DNA of 64,000 nucleotides from Nonomuraea indica (GTDB lineage: Bacteria > Actinomycetota > Actinomycetes > Streptosporangiales > Streptosporangiaceae), in assembly GCF_002850745.1 (NCBI RefSeq), contig NZ_KZ559475.1, forward strand, positions 30,196 through 94,195, written 5' to 3'. This document shows positions 1 to 9,454 of the stretch, in pieces. Every line of letters begins with the position of its first letter. Position 1 is the stretch's first letter. The notes beneath the pieces were generated by a model, which was not told the origin of the DNA, did not search any database, and saw only the letters and a list, made by a program, of their open reading frames with translations. The position numbers and the translations under genes were made by a program.

Positions 1-304
1 CGGGCGCCTGCGGCCAGGAGGGGTGCGAGGACGAACCGGACCGGCCGGACGACCGCCCCGAGGACGGCGGCGACGGCTGCCCCGAGGACTCGGGCGAGGA
101 CCGGTGCGCGGACTGTGGTGTGGACGAGGCGACCGTGACGTCCGGCCAGGACGGCTGTGCGGGCGGTTCGGGCCACGATGTGGGAACGTCCTGGCGACCG
201 TTCTCGGGCCAGGACGTGGGAACCTCGCGCCGGGGAGCCTCTCGCGGAGGCACCTCGGGCCAGGACGGTGGGGGGTGCGGTGCTCCGGAATGCTCCGTTG
301 CCAT
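1..304 (-). CDS. Partial Pro/Ser/Trp-rich N-terminus, probably of a ComEA-like protein
   Basis: This minus-strand reading frame is open from an ATG at 304 to the window edge, giving 101 residues with no stop. A GGAGG Shine-Dalgarno lies about 10 nt upstream of the ATG. The protein begins MATEHSGAPH and carries repeated TSWPE/PSWPE/PSWPD/PSWPQ motifs in a Pro/Ser-rich, presumably disordered stretch; no folded domain is reached. In actinomycetes comEA-comEC (helix-hairpin-helix DNA-binding and channel proteins) often lies next to leuS, and ComEA proteins often start with a disordered tail, so ComEA is the best guess. That identity rests on neighbourhood only. The gene is divergent from leuS. 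Confidence 0.55.
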   Translation of the reverse strand, partial: MATEHSGAPHPPPSWPEVPPREAPRREVPTSWPENGRQDVPTSWPEPPAQPSWPDVTVASSTPQSAHRSSPESSGQPSPPSSGRSSGRSGSSSHPSWPQAP

Positions 305-616
305 GGCTCCCGTACCTCCTGGTGGTGTTATGTCCTCGTTTGGCGCATGGCGCATGATCTCATGGGATTTTCCAGGAGACTCAGCGCGTTCCGCAGCGAA
401 ACGAGCGAAGCCGTAGGGATCCGTCGGCGGGTCCTGCAGGGGCAGGCCGGCAACGGATCCGTCGTACTCCGCCCGAGATCTCACGGGGTTGAGGGTAATC
501 TAATGGGACATATGAGGTCACAACGGATAGATCACCATCGGGTATCGCGTGACCTGAAGTGCCTATTGTGCCGCTCCGCCTGCTTCGAGTATCGGCATTC
601 CCTTGAAGAGGTGCGC
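305..616. other. Intergenic region between the ComEA-like gene and the leuS leader
   Basis: I see no convincing gene here. The one structure is an inverted repeat, GGATCCGT at 417-424 and ACGGATCC at 453-460, enclosing a 28-nt GC-rich loop; ACGGATCCGT at 453-462 is itself palindromic. The promoter of the minus-strand gene must lie here, but I could not identify it confidently. Confidence 0.4.
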
Positions 617-622
617 TAGGCT
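617..622 (+). promoter_or_regulatory. -10 hexamer TAGGCT of the leuS leader transcript
   Basis: TAGGCT fits the actinobacterial vegetative -10 pattern TAnnnT. It ends 6 nt before the ATG at 629, so transcription would begin at or next to that ATG and the leader peptide would be translated from a leaderless mRNA. No good -35 was found 17-18 nt upstream. Confidence 0.5.
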
Positions 623-628
623 TGACCT

Positions 629-673
629 ATGCGTGCCGCGACCCTGCTTCTTAGCGGGCCGCGACGGCCCTAG
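629..673 (+). CDS. leuS leader peptide with three consecutive leucine codons
   Basis: A 14-codon ORF encodes MRAATLLLSGPRRP and ends at TAG 671-673. Three successive leucine codons (CTG CTT CTT, 644-652), two of them the CTT codon that is rare in such GC-rich genomes, would stall a ribosome when charged leucine tRNA is scarce. The stop codon falls in the loop of an 11-bp hairpin (658-668/679-689), and a terminator follows directly. There is no Shine-Dalgarno, but a -10 lies 6 nt upstream, consistent with leaderless translation. Leader-peptide attenuation is known for actinobacterial amino-acid genes; its use for leuS here is inferred from this layout. Confidence 0.7.
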   Translation: MRAATLLLSGPRRP

Positions 674-689
674 GTCTCGCCGTCGCGGC
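658..689 (+). promoter_or_regulatory. leuS leader hairpin overlapping the leader-peptide stop codon
   Basis: GCCGCGACGGC (658-668) pairs perfectly with GCCGTCGCGGC (679-689) around a 10-nt loop containing the leader stop codon. A ribosome finishing the leader peptide would cover the 5' arm, whereas one stalled at the leucine codons would leave the region differently exposed. I could not define a clear antiterminator partner by eye. Confidence 0.6.
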
Positions 690-691
690 TG

Positions 692-718
692 CCCCTCGTC
701 CTGCGCACGAGGGGTTTT
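692..718 (+). terminator. Attenuator terminator upstream of leuS
   Basis: CCCCTCGT (692-699) and ACGAGGGG (707-714) form a perfect 8-bp stem with a 7-nt loop, followed by TTTT at 715-718. It lies 37 nt before the leuS start and immediately after the leucine leader peptide, so it is most likely a conditional transcription attenuator. Confidence 0.75.
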
Positions 719-754
719 CTTATGGGTCCGAGTCGAGCCAGAAGGACAATCGCC

Positions 755-3205
<2,451 letters not shown>

Positions 3206-3214
3206 CGACCCGTC

Positions 3215-3244
3215 GGCCGCGCGGCGCACCCGCACCGCGCGGCC
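3215..3244. terminator. Bidirectional hairpin between leuS and the F420-type oxidoreductase
   Basis: GGCCGCGCGG (3215-3224) pairs perfectly with CCGCGCGGCC (3235-3244) around a 10-nt loop. It lies between the stop codons of two convergent genes. There is no U-tract, as is common in actinomycetes. Confidence 0.6.
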
Positions 3245-3268
3245 CGCCGTGGGAAGCGTTCCCGGCCG

Positions 3269-4234
3269 CTACAGCTCGCGCAGCGCCGGCAGCAGCTCCT
3301 TGCCCGCCCAGTCGAAGAACGGCTCCTGCCGGTCGTGCCCGATCTGTACGAGCGCGAGGTGGGTGTGGCCCGCCTCGACGTACGCGCGCACCGCCTCCAC
3401 CACCGCGCCGACGTCGTCGCCGCACGGCACGCTGGAGGCGACGTCCTCCGGCCGGACGGTCTGGGTGGCGGCGGCGAAGTTCACCGGTCCCGGCAGCTCC
3501 GCCATGACCTTCCAGCCGGACGTCGCCCACCGCCACAACCGGTGGGCCCGCCGCCTGGCGGCGTCGGCGTCGGTGTCGTACGACACGGCGAGCTGGCCGT
3601 ACACCGGCTTGCCCGAGCCGCCCTCGGCGCGGAACCGCTCGACCGCCTCGGGCGCCGGCTCGTTGGAGATCAGCAGATCGCCGTACTCCGCCGCGACGCG
3701 CACCGACTGCGGACCGGAGGCGGCCACGCCGATCGGGACCGGCTCCTCCGGCAGGTCCCACAGCTTGGCCGAGTCGAGGTCGAAGAACTCGCCCTGGTAG
3801 GTGACGTAGTCGCCCTCGAACAGCTCTCGGATGATCTGCAGCGCCTCCCGGAACATCCGGTGCCGGGTGTCCGCGGGCGGCCAGCCCTCGCCGATGACGT
3901 GCTCGTTCAGGTTCTCGCCCGCGCCGAGGCCGAGCGTGAACCGCCCGCCGCTCAGCACGCCCATGGTGGCGGCCTTCTGCGCGACGACGGCCGGGTGGTA
4001 GCGCATGGTCGGGCAGGTGACGTACGTCATCAGCGGCAGCCGCTCGGTGGCCTGCGCCACCGCGCCGAGCACGGACCACGCGTACGCGGAGTGCCCCTGC
4101 TCCTCCAGCCACGGGAAGTAGTGATCGGAGATGACCGCGAAGTCGAAGCCGGTCCGCTCGGCCGTGACGGCGTCCTCGACGAGCTGACGCACCGGCGTCT
4201 GCTCACACATCAAGGTGTATCCGATTTGTACCAT
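3269..4234 (-). CDS. F420-dependent LLM-class oxidoreductase, G6PDH-related
   Basis: A 321-residue luciferase-like (TIM-barrel) flavin/F420 enzyme. The start MVQIGYTLMCEQTP, the motif AVISDHYFPWLEEQGHS near residue 34 and the glycine-rich GGRFTLGLGAGENLNEH near residue 95 match the subgroup related to F420-dependent glucose-6-phosphate dehydrogenase. Members transfer hydride to or from coenzyme F420; the substrate cannot be read here, and many such paralogues do not use glucose-6-phosphate. It is convergent with leuS and faces the DoxX-like gene upstream. No clear Shine-Dalgarno precedes the ATG. Confidence 0.9.
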   Translation of the reverse strand: MVQIGYTLMCEQTPVRQLVEDAVTAERTGFDFAVISDHYFPWLEEQGHSAYAWSVLGAVAQATERLPLMTYVTCPTMRYHPAVVAQKAATMGVLSGGRFTLGLGAGENLNEHVIGEGWPPADTRHRMFREALQIIRELFEGDYVTYQGEFFDLDSAKLWDLPEEPVPIGVAASGPQSVRVAAEYGDLLISNEPAPEAVERFRAEGGSGKPVYGQLAVSYDTDADAARRRAHRLWRWATSGWKVMAELPGPVNFAAATQTVRPEDVASSVPCGDDVGAVVEAVRAYVEAGHTHLALVQIGHDRQEPFFDWAGKELLPALREL

Positions 4235-4281
4235 GATGGGCGGCTACCCGGCAGAGGTCCGGACTAGCGTGGCGAGGCCGC

Positions 4282-4701
4282 TCAGCGGTGGAGCAGCTCG
4301 TCCAGCACCAGGCCGAGCCCGATGCCGAGCAGCCAGACGTCCTTGGCCAGGCCGAGCCCCTGCTGCGACGGTCGCAGGCTGCCCTCCTCCCGCATGCCCG
4401 GCGTCTTGAGGTACAGGCCGAGCAGCCCGCCCGCGAACCCGGTCAGCGCGGCGCCGACCGGCAGCGACGGCACCGCCGGGACGAGGAGCGCCACCCCCAG
4501 CGCGATCTCGGCTTTCGACAGCAGCCGGGTGAAGGCCTCGGGCTCCAGTTTCCGCAGGAACGGGTACGTGCCGGCGGCCATGCCGTGCACGCCCTGCGCG
4601 GTCTCCCGGTCGGCCGTGGTCTTGGACAGCCCCGAGCTCAGGAAGAAGGCGCCGGCGGCCACGCGCGGTGGCATCTGGTGCGCCTGGGCGAACATCCTCA
4701 T
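4282..4701 (-). CDS. DoxX-like small membrane protein
   Basis: About 139 residues with roughly three to four hydrophobic segments, in the style of DoxX/SURF4-type small membrane proteins. These are linked in some bacteria to redox homeostasis at the membrane, but the function here is unknown. The ATG at 4701 has GAGGG four nt upstream; a longer form from GTG at 4734 is possible, but its purine tract abuts the start. It lies 47 bp upstream of the F420-type oxidoreductase on the same strand, so the two may be co-transcribed. Confidence 0.7.
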   Translation of the reverse strand: MRMFAQAHQMPPRVAAGAFFLSSGLSKTTADRETAQGVHGMAAGTYPFLRKLEPEAFTRLLSKAEIALGVALLVPAVPSLPVGAALTGFAGGLLGLYLKTPGMREEGSLRPSQQGLGLAKDVWLLGIGLGLVLDELLHR

Positions 4702-4814
4702 GATCCCTCGCAGTGTGCTCTGGTGAGCTTTCACCCCTGCCCAGGCGCCCCGTGCCCATCCCCGGCCGTCCCCCAGGGCAGGACAAATTTATGCCCGGTC
4801 ACGATCGACGGCAT

Positions 4815-4820
4815 TAGTGT
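4815..4820 (+). promoter_or_regulatory. -10 TAGTGT for a leaderless tricorn transcript
   Basis: TAGTGT is followed by exactly 6 nt and then the GTG start at 4827. This is the spacing expected when transcription begins at the start codon. No good -35 was found. Confidence 0.4.
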
Positions 4821-4826
4821 TCACCT

Positions 4827-7800
4827 GTGACTACTGGCGCATACCTGAGATATCCGCATCTGCACGGTGATCTGGTCACCTTCGTCGCCGACGACGACGT
4901 CTGGCTGGCCCCGCTGTCGGGAGGCAGGGCTTGGCGGTTCACCGCCGACCGCGTCCCCGTGTCGTACCCGAGATTCTCACCCGACGGCGCCCGCCTGGCG
5001 TGGACCAGTCACCGCGAGGGGGCGCCGGAGGTGTTCGCCGCCGAGGTCGACGGTCCCGAAGGCGATCGGCTCACCCACTGGGGCAACGCGATGACGGGGA
5101 CCCGAGGGTGGACCGCCGACGGCGACGTGCTGGCGGTCACCTCCTTCGGCCAGGGCGGGCGCAGCCGGATGTGGGCGTACGCGGTCCCGCTCGACGGAGG
5201 ACCGGCCGCGCGCCTGCCGTACGGCTGGGTCAGCGAGGCCGCGACCAGCGGCGACAAGGTCGCGACCGTCTCCGCCGTGTGGCGCGAGCCGTCGCAGTGG
5301 AAGCGCTACCGGGGCGGCACGGCCGGCAAGATCTGGGTGGACGCCGAGGGGGACGGCGCGTTCACCCGGCTGTTCGCCGACAACGCGGCGCAGCACTGGT
5401 CCGTCATGTGGGTGGGGGAGCGGCTGGCGTTCCTCGCCGACACCGACGGCGCAGGGAACGTCTACTCGTCCCTGCCCGACGGCTCCGACCTGCGGCGGCA
5501 CACCTCTCACGACGCGTTCTACGCCCGCCACGCCTCGACCGACGGACGGCGGGTGGTCTACAGCCACGCCGGCGACCTGTGGCTGCTCGACGGCCTGGAC
5601 GCCGAGCCGTACAAGCTGGACATCACGCTCAGCGGCCCGCGGCCGGCCCGCGCCCGGCGTCCGGCGCCGGCCCGCGTCGGCGGCTTCTCGCCGGACGCGA
5701 CCGGACGGGCGAGCGCGGTCGAGATCCGCGGGACCGCCCACTGGGTGACCCACCGTGACGGGCCCGCCGGCACGCTGCGGGCCCAGCCGGGTGTCCGCGT
5801 ACGGCTCCCGCGCGTGCTCGGCGGCGACGGGCAGGCCGTCTGGGTGTCCGACGCCTCCGGCGAGGACGGGCTGGAGATCGGCACGCCCGGCGGAGAGATC
5901 CGCACCCTGGCCGCCGGCGAACTGGGCCGGGTGCTGGACCTGGCCGCGGCGCCCGACGCCAAGCACGTGGCCGTGGCCACCCACGACGGGCGGCTGCTGC
6001 TCGTCGACGTCGAGTCCGGGCAGAGCAGGGAGCTCGACCGGACCGCGCACGGCGACATCAGCGGGCTGACGTTCTCCCCGGACTCCGCCTGGCTGGCCTG
6101 GGTGCACCCGCACCAGATGCCGCTGTCGCAGATCAGGATGGGCCGCGTCGACGGCACGTCGGTCATCGACGTGACTCCGGTGCGCTTCTCCGACTACGAC
6201 CCCGTCTTCACCCGGGACGGCAGGCATCTGGCGTTCCTGTCGGTGCGGACGTTCGACCCGGTGTACGACGCGCACGTGTTCGACCTGGCCTTCCCCTCGG
6301 GGTGCCGGCCGTACCTGGTGCCCCTGCAGGCGACGACGCCCTCCCCCTTCGACCCGAGCCTGCAGGGCCGCGGCTTCAACGGCGAGGATGACAAGCCCAG
6401 CAAGGACGACAAGCCGGGCAAGGATGACGCGCCGCCGCGGACGGAGGTCGACCCGGACGGGCTCGCCTCCCGCGTCGTGCCGGTGCCCGTGCCCGCCGGC
6501 CGCTACGACAACCTGCGCACCGCCAAGGACGCGCTGCTCTGGCTGCGGCTCCCGCTGACCGGCCAGCTCGGCGACGGCACCGAGAGCACGGGCGAGGTCG
6601 TGCTCGAACGCTACGACCTCAAGAAGCGCAGCAAGGTCGAGCTCGGCACGGAACTGCGGGCGTTCGAGGTGAGCGGCGACGGCACCCGGCTCGTCCTCAA
6701 CGGCAAGAACGGCCTGCAGACGCGTTCGGCCGGCGAGAGCGAGGAGGTCGTGACCGTCGACCTCGACCGGGTGTCGGTCCAGCTCGACCCGGTCGCCGAA
6801 TGGCGGCAGGGCTACCTGGAGGCCGGCCGTCTCATGCGCGACCACTTCTGGCGGGCCGACATGAACGGCGTCGACTGGCAGGGCGCGCTCGACCGCTACC
6901 TGCCTCTGGTGGACCGGATCGGCGCCTACTCCGAGCTGATCGACCTGCTCTGGGAGGTGCAGGGCGAGCTGGGCACCTCCCACGCCTACGCCCGTCCCAG
7001 CGGTGTGCCGGCCGACCCGCGCCGCCGCCAGGGCCTCCTCGGCGCCGACTTGGCCCGCGACGACGACGGCACGTGGCGGGTGACGCGCATCCTGCCGGGC
7101 GAGACGTCCGACCACGACGCCCGCTCGCCGCTCCTCGCGCCCGGCGTCGCCGTACGCGAGGGCGACGCGATCATCGCGGTCGGCGGGCGGCCCGTCGACC
7201 CCGTCCGGGGCCCGCTCCCGCTGCTGGCCGGCACCGCCGGGCGGCCCACCGAGATCACGGTACGGCCCGCCTCCGGCGGCGACCCGCGCCGCGTCGTCGT
7301 CACCCCCATCGACGACGAGACGACGCTGCGCTACCACGACTGGGTGGAGGGCCGCCGGGCGTTCGTCCGGGAGGCGTCGGGCGGCCGCCTCGGCTACCTG
7401 CACGTGCCCGACATGGTGGCCTCCGGCTGGGCGCAGTTCCACCGCGACCTGCGGACCGAGATGGCCCGCGAAGGGCTCGTCGTGGACGTCCGCGAGAACG
7501 GCGGAGGTCACACCTCGGAGCTGGTCCTGGAGAAGCTGTCGCGCCGGGTCACCGGCTGGGCGCACGCCCGCGGCTACGAGCCTACCCGCTACCCCGACGA
7601 CTCTCCGCGCGGACCCATCGTGGCGGTCACCGACGAGTTCGCCGGGTCGGACGGCGACATTGTCAGCGCCGGCATCAAGAACCGCGCCCTCGGCCCGCTC
7701 GTCGGCACCCGGACGTGGGGCGGCGTGATCGGCATCGACTCGCGCTACTCGCTGGTGGACGGCACGGTCGTGACCCAGCCCCGCTACTCGTTCTGGCTGG

Positions 7801-7979
7801 AGGGGCCGGGGTGGGGCGTGGAGAACCACGGCGTGGACCCGGACGTGGAGGTCGTCGTCACGCCGCAGGACCGGGTGGCCGGGCGTGACCCGCAGCTGGA
7901 GAAGGCGGTCGAGCTGGCGCTGGCCGCCCTGGCGGAACGCCCGGCGGCGACCCCGCCCGCCCTGCCCCCACTCCCGTAA
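4827..7979 (+). CDS. Tricorn-type protease (S41 family)
   Basis: A 1050-residue homologue of the tricorn protease, which degrades peptides released by the proteasome. The N-terminal half is beta-propeller (WD/PD40-like blades such as YPRFSPDGARLAW). A charged linker with repeated DDKPSK/DDKPGK units sits near residues 520-535. After it come a second propeller, a helical bundle, a PDZ domain (about 730-840) and the S41 catalytic core. The nucleophile is probably Ser941 in AGSDGD. A TAGTGT hexamer lies 6 nt before the GTG start and no Shine-Dalgarno is seen, so the mRNA may be leaderless. It is monocistronic by layout. Confidence 0.93.
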   Translation: MTTGAYLRYPHLHGDLVTFVADDDVWLAPLSGGRAWRFTADRVPVSYPRFSPDGARLAWTSHREGAPEVFAAEVDGPEGDRLTHWGNAMTGTRGWTADGDVLAVTSFGQGGRSRMWAYAVPLDGGPAARLPYGWVSEAATSGDKVATVSAVWREPSQWKRYRGGTAGKIWVDAEGDGAFTRLFADNAAQHWSVMWVGERLAFLADTDGAGNVYSSLPDGSDLRRHTSHDAFYARHASTDGRRVVYSHAGDLWLLDGLDAEPYKLDITLSGPRPARARRPAPARVGGFSPDATGRASAVEIRGTAHWVTHRDGPAGTLRAQPGVRVRLPRVLGGDGQAVWVSDASGEDGLEIGTPGGEIRTLAAGELGRVLDLAAAPDAKHVAVATHDGRLLLVDVESGQSRELDRTAHGDISGLTFSPDSAWLAWVHPHQMPLSQIRMGRVDGTSVIDVTPVRFSDYDPVFTRDGRHLAFLSVRTFDPVYDAHVFDLAFPSGCRPYLVPLQATTPSPFDPSLQGRGFNGEDDKPSKDDKPGKDDAPPRTEVDPDGLASRVVPVPVPAGRYDNLRTAKDALLWLRLPLTGQLGDGTESTGEVVLERYDLKKRSKVELGTELRAFEVSGDGTRLVLNGKNGLQTRSAGESEEVVTVDLDRVSVQLDPVAEWRQGYLEAGRLMRDHFWRADMNGVDWQGALDRYLPLVDRIGAYSELIDLLWEVQGELGTSHAYARPSGVPADPRRRQGLLGADLARDDDGTWRVTRILPGETSDHDARSPLLAPGVAVREGDAIIAVGGRPVDPVRGPLPLLAGTAGRPTEITVRPASGGDPRRVVVTPIDDETTLRYHDWVEGRRAFVREASGGRLGYLHVPDMVASGWAQFHRDLRTEMAREGLVVDVRENGGGHTSELVLEKLSRRVTGWAHARGYEPTRYPDDSPRGPIVAVTDEFAGSDGDIVSAGIKNRALGPLVGTRTWGGVIGIDSRYSLVDGTVVTQPRYSFWLEGPGWGVENHGVDPDVEVVVTPQDRVAGRDPQLEKAVELALAALAERPAATPPALPPLP

Positions 7980-7997
7980 CGCCCGGGGTCGGTGAGC

Positions 7998-8117
7998 CCC
8001 GGCCGGCTCCCGCAGCCTGCGCCGCTCGACGGACCGGCGGCGCAGCACGTCGGTGGCGCGGTCGCGGGCCACGGTCATGAGCCGGCCGCCCGGGTTGGCC
8101 GGCACGCCGTCCCCGGG
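7998..8117 (-). pseudogene. ECF sigma factor fragment (region 2), ECF42-like
   Basis: The minus-strand frame from about 8114 down reads GVPANPGGRLMTVARDRA followed by TDVLRRRSVERRR. This matches the GVPxNPxxWLxxxARRRAxDxLRR stretch typical of the ECF sigma factors paired with YCII/DGPF proteins (the ECF42 group). Both ends are missing: upstream it is fused to the YCII remnant, and downstream the similarity is lost near 7998, shortly before the tricorn stop codon on the other strand. It is a relic, not a working sigma factor. Confidence 0.6.
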
Positions 8118-8125
8118 CCACCGCG

Positions 8126-8308
8126 CCCGTCGGAGACGAGAAGCTCGCCGTCGCGGACACGGATCGTGGTCGTCGCGGACGTCGGCGCCAGCGCGTCACC
8201 GTCCAGCCGCCGGCCTCGGGCGTCGTTGTCGGCCACCCACGTCTCGACGTCGTCCGTCAGGTCGGTGTCCGGTTCGCTGTCGGTGCGGACGAACATCATG
8301 TACTTCAC
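8126..8308 (-). pseudogene. Truncated YCII/DGPF-domain protein
   Basis: MKYMMFVRTDSEPDTD through IRVRDGELLVSDG (61 residues) matches the first half of YCII-family proteins. It breaks exactly where the family continues with DGPF. From there the frame reads 16 unrelated residues to a stop at 8075 while a different frame enters an ECF sigma fragment, so a deletion has removed the rest of the YCII gene and the start of its sigma partner. Codon use is still actinomycete-like, which suggests recent loss. Confidence 0.65.
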
Positions 8309-8398
8309 GCTTCGCTCCTCGGTGTCGAGCTCTCACCAGCATGACGAACACGTCCCCCCGACCCGGACACCCGAGGAGTGAAGAACCCGGACGGCCCG

Positions 8399-8965
8399 TC
8401 AGTCGCGGCCCCGGCCCGTCAGCGCGTCACGGATGCGGTCCACCAGACCGGTGCCGGGCCCGAGAAGCTTGTTGCCGGGCGGAGTGTCGGGCGCTGACGG
8501 GTGCGGCCGGGTCGGCGCCATCTTCTTCGCCCGCTGCACCTTGGCGCCCAGCTCGGTGAGCTCCTCCGCGGAGGAGGCGGCCCGCAGCCGCGGGAAGAGG
8601 TCGTTCTCCTCGTCCTGGATGTGATGGCGGATCTGCCGCATCAGCGACTCCATCGTGGGCCAGAAGTCGGCGTCGCCCGGCTCCAGGGCCTCCAGCCGCT
8701 TCATGGTCTCCTCGGCCTCGGCGTGCTCGGCGATCTCGTGATCGGCTTCCTTGTCCCCGCCGGGCACGCGCTCGCGGACCGCGGGATACAGATACTGCTC
8801 CTCGGCCACCGAGTGGCGGACCAGCTCGATGACGACCTGCTCCGCCAGGGTCTTGGGCCGCTCACCGATGGCGCCGACCATGGTCTCCAGCTCGGAGAAC
8901 ATCTGCTCGACCTCACGGTGGTCGGTCATCAGGACCTCGATCACGTCCTGCTGCTGCTCAGCCAT
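8399..8965 (-). CDS. Hemerythrin HHE-domain protein
   Basis: A 188-residue cytoplasmic protein with an HHE cation-binding helical bundle in residues 1-140. Candidate di-iron ligands are seen in the order DHREVE, RHSVAEEQYLYP, ADHEIAEH and RHHIQDEENDLFP. Such proteins bind O2, NO or iron, often in stress responses. The C-terminal 45 residues are basic, Pro-rich and probably disordered. The ATG at 8965 is preceded by a GGAAGG ribosome-binding site; longer in-frame starts lack one. Neighbours do not show an operon. Confidence 0.9.
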   Translation of the reverse strand: MAEQQQDVIEVLMTDHREVEQMFSELETMVGAIGERPKTLAEQVVIELVRHSVAEEQYLYPAVRERVPGGDKEADHEIAEHAEAEETMKRLEALEPGDADFWPTMESLMRQIRHHIQDEENDLFPRLRAASSAEELTELGAKVQRAKKMAPTRPHPSAPDTPPGNKLLGPGTGLVDRIRDALTGRGRD

Positions 8966-9164
8966 GTCCCATCCCTTCCTCGGCCGATGCCGGGCCCCGT
9001 CGCCGGGGTACGGCCTGTCGGCATCTGCTTTCCGCACAGGAAGGGTGAAAACCAGGACACCACCTGCGGCAGGCCGCCCCGGCCGATCCGCCCGCCACAC
9101 CACCGCCCCCCGAGCCGCCAACTCACCCAGCCACCCACCGACCGCGCACCCCACTCCGCCGCCC
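8966..9164. other. Intergenic region upstream of the hemerythrin-like gene
   Basis: The stretch between the hemerythrin-like start and the 15-bp repeat array contains only the upstream region of that gene. I see no further gene or clear promoter. Confidence 0.3.
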
Positions 9165-9449
9165 GTGACGTCCGGCGTCGTGACGTCCGGCGTCGTGACG
9201 TCCGGCGTCGTGATGCGCGGTGTCGTGATGCGCGGTGTCGTGATGCGCGGTGTCGTGATGCGCGGTGTCGTGATGCGCGGTGTCGTGATGCGCGGTGTCG
9301 TGATGCGCGGTGTCGTGATGCGCGACCTCGAGACGTACGGTGTCGTGACGCGCGATCACGTGACGCGCGATCTCGTGACGGGCGGCGTCCTGACGCGGGT
9401 TCTTGCGACGGGCGGCGTCGTGGCGTGCGGTCTTGGGAGGCGCGGTGTC
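9165..9449. repeat. 19-unit 15-bp tandem repeat array
   Basis: There are nineteen head-to-tail 15-bp units without spacers. Three are GTGACGTCCGGCGTC (9165-9209), seven are identical GTGATGCGCGGTGTC (9210-9314), and nine are diverged copies run up to 9449. The array begins 6 nt downstream of the PatB stop codon. Because the period is a multiple of three and lacks stops, several reading frames run through it, including one repeating DTAHH; none has a credible start or homology. The homogeneous core with decayed flanks suggests slippage-driven expansion. Confidence 0.95.
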
Positions 9450-9454
9450 GCGGC

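Noticed and set aside
23..619. Plus-strand ORFs across the first 600 bp
   Set aside because: They are Arg/Gly-rich shadows of the minus-strand SWPE-repeat protein and run without support into the leuS promoter region.
629..720. T-box riboswitch upstream of leuS
   Set aside because: No T-box sequence or specifier-loop architecture is seen. A Leu-rich leader ORF plus terminator explains the region better.
9165..9449. Possible CRISPR array
   Set aside because: The units are directly contiguous 15-mers with no spacers, and no cas genes are present.
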